A DNA stretch of 23,473 bases, from NCBI GenBank assembly GCA_002427505.1, contig DIRJ01000036.1, positions 1-23,473 of the forward strand. Reading direction: 5' to 3'. This DNA comes from Mageeibacillus sp. UBA5439 (GTDB taxonomy: Bacteria > Bacillota > Clostridia > Saccharofermentanales > DTU023). How positions within the stretch are numbered: position 1 is the first letter of the stretch; the number at the start of each line of letters is the position of its first letter. Of the stretch, positions 7,140 through 13,797 are shown piece by piece. Under the pieces are notes generated by a model. That model did no database searches. It saw nothing but the letters and a program-made list of their open reading frames with translations, and was not told where the DNA came from. A program made the translations under genes and the position numbers.

Positions 7140-8657
7140 ATGACTTTTCAGCCAAAACTAGCATCAGCCTTTAATGATACGCATCTACGGAGCCGGCATA
7201 TTTCACCTCAGTCGGGTATGTGTTCCTTTTGCACTGAGGAGTGTGATGGCAGCTGCGAAATAGCCCTGGCAGCGGTTTTAGGCAAACAGACTGTCTATCC
7301 GACTAATACCGGAAATAATCAGGTAGCCTCGGAGAAAGACTATCCCATTGATTTTTCACATTTTAATATTAACGGTCGTGTCTTCGGAGCCCTTGGTGCT
7401 CAGCCGACTTATGAAGAAGCTAATATCTATCATGTGAATCTGGAAAGGGAGTATGGAAAGTTCCATCGGGTGAAACTGGCTATGCCCTTTATTTTGCCGG
7501 CCCTGATCAAGCTGAACTGGCAGGATTATTTCGCCGGGGCGGCTATGGCCGGTGTTAGCTGTGTTATTGGCGAAGAAGCCAGAGACAAGGACCCGGATCT
7601 AAGGATTGAAAATAAAAAAGTTATTGCATTCCCTGCCTTAGCCTCTATGCTGGATGCCTTTCGCAAATATGATCGGGGCTACGGCCAGATCATCTTGCAG
7701 GCCAATGTTGAAGATGACCTTTTGGGAATTCCTGAATACGCTATTCGTGAACACGGTTTGGAAGCTCTCGAATTTAAATTCGGACAGGCGGCAAAGGGTA
7801 CCCAGCCGGTACGGAAACTGAAAAACAGGGTCCAGGCCTTAGAAAAGCAAAGTCAGGGCATCCTGGTGTTTCCGGATCCTTCGGATCCGGAGATTATTGA
7901 AAAAGACAAGGCAGGTATTTGTCCAAACTTCTACGTTTATACCCGTCTGCCCCTGTGGGACGAAGAATACATCATTGGCAGAATAGAAAACTTAAGAGAA
8001 ATGGGGATCAGGAATTTCTATTTCAAAATGGCCGGCTATGATCGGGCTGATCTGGAGAGAGTGATCAGACTCGGCAGTGCAGCCCAGGTGGACATGATTA
8101 CCTTTGATGGTGCCGGCGGCGGCAGCGGCTATAGTCCCTGCAAGATGATGAATGAGTGGAGTCTGCCCACGCTTTTGCTGGAAGAGGCAGTCTGTGACAT
8201 AGCGGAAAAAGTGAAAGCTGAAAACCGCTATCTGCCCGCACTCACAATTACCGGTGGCTTCAGTTCTGAAGACCAGGTGTTTAAAGCGCTTGCCTATGGC
8301 AATAAAAATATCAGCTGTGTCGGTATCTGCCGGGCTGCGATGACGGCAGCTATGACTGCGAAAAACATCGGTGAGAGAGTAAAAAATGCTGATATCCCTA
8401 AGAACATGAAGCAATTTGGCGATACAGTCGAAGAGCTGTTTTATGACTTAGCTGATTTAAGGTCTCTTTATGGTAAGGCAGCTGATGACTTTTCACTGGG
8501 AGCCGTTGGAGTATACTCTTTTCTGAATAAAATAGATTTCGGTCTCAGACATTTTGCGGCCTTGAATCGAAAATTTGATATTTCTTATCTGGACCGAAGC
8601 GACCTGATAGCCTTGACAAATGCAGCTAAAGAACTTTTGGACAAGAAGATACTATAA
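7140..8657 (+). CDS. Glutamate-synthase-like FMN-binding protein with N-terminal four-cysteine motif
   Basis: These 505 residues match the FMN/TIM-barrel (GltB central) domain of glutamate synthase. Typical positions are EFKFGQAAKG (211-220), which parallels the ISQGAKPG segment, TFDGAGGGSGYSP (321-333), which parallels ISGxDGGTGASP, and ITGGFSSEDQVFKALA (370 on). There is no glutaminase domain, and the usual 3Fe-4S cysteine cluster after the barrel is not evident. Instead the N-terminus carries C28-x2-C31-x3-C35-x3-C39, which could bind a 4Fe-4S cluster or zinc. Stand-alone GltB-like proteins occur in clostridia and archaea, and their substrates are often unknown. True glutamate synthesis is therefore not assured. 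A strong AGGAGGT site fixes the ATG start. No NADPH-subunit gene is adjacent. An atypical glutamine synthetase is encoded 1.7 kb downstream. Confidence 0.8.
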   Translation: MTFQPKLASAFNDTHLRSRHISPQSGMCSFCTEECDGSCEIALAAVLGKQTVYPTNTGNNQVASEKDYPIDFSHFNINGRVFGALGAQPTYEEANIYHVNLEREYGKFHRVKLAMPFILPALIKLNWQDYFAGAAMAGVSCVIGEEARDKDPDLRIENKKVIAFPALASMLDAFRKYDRGYGQIILQANVEDDLLGIPEYAIREHGLEALEFKFGQAAKGTQPVRKLKNRVQALEKQSQGILVFPDPSDPEIIEKDKAGICPNFYVYTRLPLWDEEYIIGRIENLREMGIRNFYFKMAGYDRADLERVIRLGSAAQVDMITFDGAGGGSGYSPCKMMNEWSLPTLLLEEAVCDIAEKVKAENRYLPALTITGGFSSEDQVFKALAYGNKNISCVGICRAAMTAAMTAKNIGERVKNADIPKNMKQFGDTVEELFYDLADLRSLYGKAADDFSLGAVGVYSFLNKIDFGLRHFAALNRKFDISYLDRSDLIALTNAAKELLDKKIL

Positions 8658-8711
8658 AGAAAGCCTTTGTCTGTATTTCCTGTCCAATGCCCTTCGCCTG
8701 TACTTGCAAGC

Positions 8712-9377
8712 TTATTTTACGATTTCAATATTAATGTTGCCATTGTTATTCGTAACTTCTAATTTCTTATCTCCGCTTTTCTTTTCCAGGGGTAAATTAC
8801 TATCACCTTTTTTGATTTTAGTAATGATAGAGAAATCATCATAACTTCCAACTACAACACCTTGGATATCTCCATTCTTTGCTGTCAGCTTTAGCATATT
8901 ACCGACTGCCAGCTTCTCAAAAGTGAGATTTCCATTATTTGTCGAAAGAATAATATCATTTATTACAGATAAATCAGAAACTATAATATCTTTATTTGTC
9001 GTTGATAATGTCAATGACGATAAAAGAGAGTCAGGTATCTCCAGAGATATTTTCTTTACACCTGGAGAAGGGCTGATCCCTATGTAGTCTGTCCATTTCT
9101 TTTCAAACAATGCTGTCATAGTCAACACCTTGTCATCAGAAACAGAAATGTCATAAAACTCCTTTTCACTATCAAAGTAAGTGATGTGAATCTGATTATC
9201 CTGTGATAATGAGACTTGTATTTCTCTGTCACGAACATCTATGTTAACGGATACTATCTCATCTTCTGCCGAACTGTATTTTCTCTCTGTGAATTCTGCG
9301 TCATTAGAACAAGCTGCTAAAACAAGAAAAGAGAACACAAGAACTAGTATTAAAGCAAAATTTCTTTTGTTAAACAA
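8712..9377 (-). CDS. Putative membrane-anchored lipoprotein, DUF4097-like beta-repeat protein
   Basis: The 221 residues start with a lipoprotein signal: positive MFNKRN, hydrophobic core, and lipobox LAAC with C23 as the lipidated residue. The mature part is rich in short beta strands and Ser/Asn/Asp, with repeating pieces such as LSTTNKDIIVSDL, LSTNNGNLTFEKL, LTAKNGDIQGVVV and VTNNNGNINIEIV. This is the layout of DUF4097/DUF2807-type beta-helix proteins, often linked to envelope stress sensing, though the role is unknown. The start is TTG at 9377 with AGGAGGAG 7 bases upstream. It is divergent from a MerR regulator, with a MerR-type promoter driving this gene. Both are far more AT-rich than the flanking genes, which hints at separate ancestry. 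Confidence 0.8.
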   Translation of the reverse strand: MFNKRNFALILVLVFSFLVLAACSNDAEFTERKYSSAEDEIVSVNIDVRDREIQVSLSQDNQIHITYFDSEKEFYDISVSDDKVLTMTALFEKKWTDYIGISPSPGVKKISLEIPDSLLSSLTLSTTNKDIIVSDLSVINDIILSTNNGNLTFEKLAVGNMLKLTAKNGDIQGVVVGSYDDFSIITKIKKGDSNLPLEKKSGDKKLEVTNNNGNINIEIVK

Positions 9378-9439
9378 TTTATTCTCCTCCTAAAAACTTA
9401 CATAGTGATTGAACTTCATATAACTTTATGCCAGTATCA

Positions 9440-9470
9440 ATTAAAAACTATTGTGTTACACAAATGTCAA
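9440..9470 (-). promoter_or_regulatory. MerR-type promoter with operator dyad for the lipoprotein gene
   Basis: Read on the minus strand, a consensus -35 TTGACA (9470-9465) is followed by a 19-base spacer and a -10 TTTAAT (9445-9440). A perfect dyad TTGTGT-A-ACACAA (9463-9451) lies inside the spacer. An over-long spacer with the operator between the -35 and -10 is the signature of MerR-regulated promoters, in which the activator twists the DNA to realign the boxes. The merR gene starts 13 bases past the -35 on the other side, so its own transcription probably also crosses this operator. Confidence 0.7.
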
Positions 9471-9482
9471 TGGAAGTGAAAA

Positions 9483-10265
9483 ATGAAGAAGTATTTTTCA
9501 ATTGGTGAGGCAGCAAAAGCTGCTAATATGACGAGTGAGACCCTACGCCATTATGATCGTATAGGGTTAGTTAAAGCCAGCAAAAAGGATAAATGGACGA
9601 ATTATCGTTATTATACAAGTCAAGATATTGTCCGCTTAAACACAGTCCGAATTTTACAAGTTATGGACTTATCTCTAAAGGAAATTAATGAAGTTTTAGA
9701 ATATGATGATCTCCAAAAAGTTGTTGACTTTTTATCACAAGCGGAAAAACAAGCAGATAAGAAGATTGCAGATCTCCAATACAGCAAGTCAAGGATTCAA
9801 TTAGCTAAGAAAAACTATGAAAACAAAATACAGGAAAAACAAAGTTTTGAAGGCAGCCTGATCAAAGAATTTCCCAGCAGGGTAATCATGTTTTCCGATA
9901 CTTTAGAAGTCCCTGCAGTTGATGTTTTCTGGAATTATCTAAGCCATTTCTATGAGAGTATTGACCCATCATTACGAGATCAATTTTATTTTAAAGACTT
10001 GGCGGGTATTTATACGGAAAACGGATTATCAAGGCTCTTTGCCTTATGTATCCGTTACATAGAAATAGATGGAATAAAAACACTTCCGGCAGGGAAATAT
10101 TTATGTGTTAATTGTAATGAGGAAAACAGAGAAGCCATCTTAAAAAAAATGATAGAAGAAGCAAGAAGAAAATACAAAGTTGATCCGAAGTTTTCGGTGG
10201 AAATAGTCCTTATTTCCGGCATATTGCAATGGAATTATCAGTTGCAAGTTTATCTATATGAGTAA
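9483..10265 (+). CDS. MerR-family transcriptional regulator
   Basis: A 260-residue MerR-family protein. The winged helix at the N-terminus (about 3-70) reads FSIGEAAKAANMTSETLRHY then RIGLVKAS and YRYYTSQDI. A lysine-rich coiled-coil dimerisation helix follows at about 80-120. The C-terminal domain (about 125-260) resembles GyrI-like or drug/ligand-binding effector modules, with no obvious metal-binding cysteine pair. A multidrug, lipid or envelope-stress ligand is therefore more likely than a metal. The ATG start has a modest GGAAGTGA site. It is divergent from the lipoprotein gene and almost certainly controls it through the dyad at 9451-9463. AT-rich codon use matches the lipoprotein and differs from the neighbours: the line at 9601-9660 has 19 G+C of 60 against 31 of 60 at 11041-11100. 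Confidence 0.9.
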   Translation: MKKYFSIGEAAKAANMTSETLRHYDRIGLVKASKKDKWTNYRYYTSQDIVRLNTVRILQVMDLSLKEINEVLEYDDLQKVVDFLSQAEKQADKKIADLQYSKSRIQLAKKNYENKIQEKQSFEGSLIKEFPSRVIMFSDTLEVPAVDVFWNYLSHFYESIDPSLRDQFYFKDLAGIYTENGLSRLFALCIRYIEIDGIKTLPAGKYLCVNCNEENREAILKKMIEEARRKYKVDPKFSVEIVLISGILQWNYQLQVYLYE

Positions 10266-10310
10266 TACTATCTATTTATTCGTGATATTGCATAATCTTC
10301 CGCTATCAGC

Positions 10311-10339
10311 TTGACTCCGGAAAAGAGCTGGCGTAACTT
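10311..10339 (+). promoter_or_regulatory. Candidate sigma-A promoter for the glutamine synthetase gene
   Basis: TTGACT (10311-10316), a 17-base spacer and TAACTT (10334-10339) give a reasonable vegetative promoter. The -10 is 32 bases before the ATG and about 20 bases before the GAGGT ribosome site. No T-box, GlnR-type inverted repeat or glutamine riboswitch was recognised in the 106-base gap. Confidence 0.5.
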
Positions 10340-10371
10340 GTGAAGAGAAAACAAGGCGCCGAGGTATTCGC

Positions 10372-12267
10372 ATGCATGCACATTCCAGAAAATTTATCTC
10401 ACCCGAAGAATTGAACAGGGAAAGCTTATTGCGCATCCTGGAGGAACAAGCAGAGATTCGCTTTGTTTCCGTAGCCGGAGTTGATCTGATGGGACATGAA
10501 ACCGATGCCAAGATACCGGTGGAAGTGTTTCGTGAGAATATTGATGAGTTTCTCTATGGTATTGCCGTTAATACAGACGGTTCCTCTGTTGTCCTGCCGG
10601 GTATTGCCAGTATTAATAATGCCAGAATCGATATGAGGGCGGACACCTCCGTAAAATGGTGGCTGGACCAGAATGTGGACAATATTGACCCTGTGACCGG
10701 CCTGCCTGTCAGCACACTCAAAATTCCCTGTTTTCTCATTCATCATGAAAAAGCAGTTGATTCCCGGTCCGTGCTGAAGCGTGCTGTCGAACATTTTCAG
10801 CAGGAAATACTCAGTTTAATCCGGGAATACCCGGAGGCGGTTGCTCCTTTGAAGATCAGCCCCGGCGATGTGGCAGCAGTTGAGATTACAGCTGCGACAG
10901 AACTGGAATTCTGGGCGCGGGCGGAAGAGGATAACCTGGAACTGGAGGAGCTCTCCACTTCACAGGAACTCAAAGAACAATACTGGGCCAGAACCCAGGG
11001 TGACATTCGCACGGGACTGGAAAGAAGCCTGATGACCATGTCGGCATACGGTTTATCCCCGGAAATGGGTCATAAGGAAGTTGGCGGTGTTAAATCCCGC
11101 GTTAATAAAAACGGCGGTGCCCGCAGCATTATGGAACAGCTGGAAGTGGACTGGCGTTTTGATAATGCTATGCAGGCTGCGGATAACGAGCTGGTCGCCA
11201 AGCTGATTATCAGAGAGACATTCAGTCAGCTGGATATAGATGTGACCTTCCTGGCCAAACCCATGGAGGGACTGGCGGGTTCCGGCGAACACCATCATAT
11301 GGGTGTTGTGCTGCAACTGACCAACGGAGCAAAGCTTAACCTCTTTAGCGGCGGTGAGAAACATTTCCTGTCACGCTGGGGCTACGCGGCCCTGATGGGA
11401 CTCCTGCACAATTATGAGATCACGGCTCCCTTTATTGTCCAGAGCAATGATGCCTTCCGTCGCTTGAAAAAGGGTTACGAAGCTCCGATCTGTATTGTAG
11501 CTTCTTTGGGCAGAACTCTCGAAGTTCCTTCCCGCAACCGCACTGTTTTAGTGGGCCTGATCCGTGATATAGGTGATCCCTTTGCAACTCGTTTTGAGCT
11601 GAGGTCTCCCAATCCCCATACAAATACTTATCTGGCCATGGCGACTATGCTGCAGTCCATGTTGGACGGCATTAAATGGGCAGTCACCAATGAGAAGGAT
11701 GAGGATCAGCTACTGGCTGAGCTCTGTAAAGAGCCGGGGGAGGAAGCTGACTATCTGGAAAAGGACCGCATGTACCGCAGCGAAGACGATGTTTTCACCG
11801 CTTATAGCGATGAAGAGCGTGACACCTTGTTCGGACGGGCTCCTGCCAGCGTCTGGGAAAATGTGCAGAGCTTTGACCGCTATCCTGAAAGAATGTCTGC
11901 CCTCACGGCCGGTGGTGTTTTTACCCCCGAGCTGATCAGTTCCTTCCGTATGGCTGTCACGGAAAAGTGGCAGGTGGAACTGGAACACCGCATTATTCCC
12001 AATTTTATCAAGGAAATTCGCAGCCTCAGCTGCCTGCATCAGAGTCCGGGCAATCCGGGAGATGATGAGCGCTGGGAAAAAGTGCAGACTCTGCGTTATC
12101 AGCTGATGCTCTCGCTTGATGGCAAGCCGGGCATCTTTGATCAGATTCATGAGGCTTTCGCGGCTGGAGATGATCAGACAGCTTCAAATCTGCAACAGAC
12201 CATGTATGATGCGATGAAGGAACTCAGATTTAGTTACCACGACTATCTGGTGCACCTTCTGGACTAG
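10372..12267 (+). CDS. Atypical long glutamine synthetase (GSI-like catalytic core)
   Basis: The 631 residues carry a glutamine synthetase core that makes glutamine from glutamate, ammonia and ATP. Family residues can be placed: E177-L-E179 (first metal-binding pair), E236 in HKEVGG, E258, the H-rich GSGEHHHMG (303-311), SRNR (387-390) and the R407-F-E409-L-R411 element before SPNPHTNTYLAMATML. The beta-grasp N-terminal domain is recognisable at FVSVAGVDLMGHETDAKIPV (31-50). Two features differ from GSI. About 20 residues separate E236 and E258, where GSI has about 8. A C-terminal extension of roughly 190 residues (440-631) follows the core. The length is like type III enzymes, but the N-terminus is not GSIII. 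Start by GAGGT 6 bases before ATG. It may be a specialised or regulatory paralogue rather than the main GlnA. Confidence 0.83.
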   Translation: MHAHSRKFISPEELNRESLLRILEEQAEIRFVSVAGVDLMGHETDAKIPVEVFRENIDEFLYGIAVNTDGSSVVLPGIASINNARIDMRADTSVKWWLDQNVDNIDPVTGLPVSTLKIPCFLIHHEKAVDSRSVLKRAVEHFQQEILSLIREYPEAVAPLKISPGDVAAVEITAATELEFWARAEEDNLELEELSTSQELKEQYWARTQGDIRTGLERSLMTMSAYGLSPEMGHKEVGGVKSRVNKNGGARSIMEQLEVDWRFDNAMQAADNELVAKLIIRETFSQLDIDVTFLAKPMEGLAGSGEHHHMGVVLQLTNGAKLNLFSGGEKHFLSRWGYAALMGLLHNYEITAPFIVQSNDAFRRLKKGYEAPICIVASLGRTLEVPSRNRTVLVGLIRDIGDPFATRFELRSPNPHTNTYLAMATMLQSMLDGIKWAVTNEKDEDQLLAELCKEPGEEADYLEKDRMYRSEDDVFTAYSDEERDTLFGRAPASVWENVQSFDRYPERMSALTAGGVFTPELISSFRMAVTEKWQVELEHRIIPNFIKEIRSLSCLHQSPGNPGDDERWEKVQTLRYQLMLSLDGKPGIFDQIHEAFAAGDDQTASNLQQTMYDAMKELRFSYHDYLVHLLD

Positions 12268-12313
12268 CTGAAGGCAGGCTCTCAGACGGGTCAGCTTGTT
12301 TCTCTGTTTTTTT
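12266..12313 (+). terminator. Candidate terminator between glutamine synthetase and phosphopantetheinyl transferase genes
   Basis: AGCTGA (12266-12271, overlapping the stop codon) can pair with TCAGCT (12291-12296), followed by a T-rich tract TTGTTTCTCTGTTTTTTT. The loop is long (19 bases), so the structure is only moderately convincing, but the position between two convergent genes supports it. Confidence 0.45.
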
Positions 12314-12991
12314 CTATGAAAACATGGCCTCAAGCTGGTCCGGATCGCTTAAACTGATGATGCTGTCGGCGAAATCAGCAGTTTCACTGCACACAGTCAG
12401 ACAATACCCCGGCAGCGGATATTGCCTGAAGCGGACCCTGGCCGGCTTCCCGGCATCCCTGATCCGCAATTCATCTCCAAAGCTGAGCTCCAGCTGTTTA
12501 GGAGGCAGGGACAAACCGCTTCCCCGTAGCTTCATGTAACTCTCTTTTGCCGTCCACAGGACAAAAAACTCCCGCATTTGTGTTTCCGGCTCCAGTTGCA
12601 GCAAATATGCCTGCTCACTGGCAACGCTTACCTGTCGGATTAATGCATCCTCCACGGGCAGAATCTGCTCGATATCTACACCGACTTCCTCCTGGGAAAA
12701 AGAGCATACTACTTTGCTGCCGCTGTGGGAAAGGTTGTAGAACAGGCGGCCGGACAGAAAGGGCTTGCCCTTATCCCCCAGCTGCACAGCCCGGTGCTCG
12801 GGAATTCCCCTGCAAGCCAAACCGTAGGCCAGCAGGACACCTGCTCCCAAAGATAAGCACCGGTCTTTTTCAAAAATAAAGTTCCGAATTTTTTCCTGCC
12901 GATAAAGCGGCATTTTGGCCAGCAGCAGACGGTAGAGGCGCTCATCAGAGAACATCGCGGTATCCAGAATATAGCTTTCTAATAAAGACAT
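12314..12991 (-). CDS. Sfp-type 4'-phosphopantetheinyl transferase
   Basis: This 225-residue enzyme transfers phosphopantetheine from CoA to a serine of a carrier protein. Superfamily motifs are present: NLSHSG (86-91), VGVDIE with metal ligands D106 and E108 (103-108), and WTAKESYMK with E150 (146-154), followed by LRGSGL. This is the two-half Sfp layout, not the short AcpS type. No polyketide synthase, NRPS or carrier protein gene is visible in the window, so the target is unknown. It starts 42 bases after the HATPase gene on the same strand and may be the last gene of the partner-switching operon. The ribosome site is weak (GAGAGAAG), which may lower expression or reflect coupling. Confidence 0.92.
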   Translation of the reverse strand: MSLLESYILDTAMFSDERLYRLLLAKMPLYRQEKIRNFIFEKDRCLSLGAGVLLAYGLACRGIPEHRAVQLGDKGKPFLSGRLFYNLSHSGSKVVCSFSQEEVGVDIEQILPVEDALIRQVSVASEQAYLLQLEPETQMREFFVLWTAKESYMKLRGSGLSLPPKQLELSFGDELRIRDAGKPARVRFRQYPLPGYCLTVCSETADFADSIISLSDPDQLEAMFS

Positions 12992-13033
12992 GCCGGCACT
13001 TCTCTCTCAGGCTTTCCCGGAGCAAGCGAGAAA

Positions 13034-13456
13034 TCACTCCTTGTACATAATCAGAGTCAGTCTGTTTTTGTTATCAGCCCTTTTGTAGTGCATCTCATCA
13101 ACGAAATTTCGCACCACATGGATACCCAGACCGCCAGGATTGCGGTCTTTGATATCAGCGTTAATTTCAGGCTCCTCAACGGAGAGCGGGTCAAACAGGA
13201 CTCCATCATCAACAAAGTCAAGCATGAACTTCTCCTGATCAGATTCAATCTGCACCAGAAGTTCACCGGGAGGTTTTTCATAGGCATACTGAGAGATATT
13301 AGCCGCGACTTCATCTGATACCAACAAGAGGTAAGTGATTTTTTTGGGGTGAAGTTCCGCCGCTTCCGCATGAGCAGAAATAAAATCCAGAATATCAGGA
13401 ATAGCTTCTATTTTTGCCGGAAATACTTTTTCAGTCTTAACGTCTTTCATCGTCAT
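13034..13456 (-). CDS. Anti-sigma factor / serine kinase, RsbW-SpoIIAB type HATPase
   Basis: The 140-residue GHKL ATPase of the RsbW/SpoIIAB class phosphorylates a STAS antagonist and normally sequesters a sigma factor or another effector. The N-box includes E49 and N53 (DEVAANISQYAY), the G1 motif is D83-D84-G85, and the G2 motif is GGLG (108-111). ATG at 13456 or an in-frame ATG at 13450 are both possible starts; AAAGG lies just upstream. The gene is 38 bases downstream of the STAS gene with a small dyad CGATTT-T-AAATCG (13470-13482) between. Its partner STAS protein and the matching phosphatase are encoded immediately upstream. No sigma factor gene is adjacent, so the controlled target is not evident. 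Confidence 0.9.
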   Translation of the reverse strand: MTMKDVKTEKVFPAKIEAIPDILDFISAHAEAAELHPKKITYLLLVSDEVAANISQYAYEKPPGELLVQIESDQEKFMLDFVDDGVLFDPLSVEEPEINADIKDRNPGGLGIHVVRNFVDEMHYKRADNKNRLTLIMYKE

Positions 13457-13494
13457 CCTGCCTTTCCCTCGATTTTAAATCGGTAATACAGGGA

Positions 13495-13797
13495 TTATTC
13501 AATTTGCATAATGTCGGAAAAACCTGTGATCTCAAATATCTCTTTCACCACATCATTTGCTCCGATAATTCTCATTTCTGTTCCCAGAGCATTGACTTGT
13601 TTTTGTGCTGCCAAAAGAACACGAAGGCCGGCACTGCTGATATATTCCAGAGAAGCAAAGTCAAAAACAATATTGGTTTTCTCTTCCTCGAAAACCTCGC
13701 TGACCTCCTGTTCGAGCTGAGAACTGGTGACCGTATCTAACCTGCCTTCAACTGCGATAGTGATAGCTTCTTCACCTATTGTTCTTGTGATTTCCAT
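13495..13797 (-). CDS. STAS-domain anti-sigma factor antagonist, RsbV/SpoIIAA type
   Basis: The protein is a single STAS domain of 100 residues. The phosphorylation loop YISSAGLRVLL places S55 at the position of the regulatory serine of SpoIIAA/RsbV. When unphosphorylated it would bind the HATPase encoded next and release that protein's target. AGGAGGT 5 bases before ATG gives strong translation. It overlaps the end of the phosphatase gene by 22 bases, so the two are translationally coupled. Confidence 0.93.
   Translation of the reverse strand: MEITRTIGEEAITIAVEGRLDTVTSSQLEQEVSEVFEEEKTNIVFDFASLEYISSAGLRVLLAAQKQVNALGTEMRIIGANDVVKEIFEITGFSDIMQIE

Noticed and set aside
7871..7891. Perfect 9-bp inverted repeat around TCCGGATCC in the GltB-like gene
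   Set aside because: It encodes an ordinary FPDPSDPE stretch inside a conserved protein. The repeat follows from the Pro/Asp/Ser codons and has no other support as a regulatory site.
10426..10794. Minus-strand open frames inside the glutamine synthetase gene
   Set aside because: They lie opposite conserved glutamine synthetase sequence, have no ribosome site worth noting and no family resemblance.
13470..13482. Small dyad CGATTT-T-AAATCG between the STAS and HATPase genes
   Set aside because: It is too short and AT-rich to call a terminator or operator, and the genes are 38 bases apart in an evident operon.
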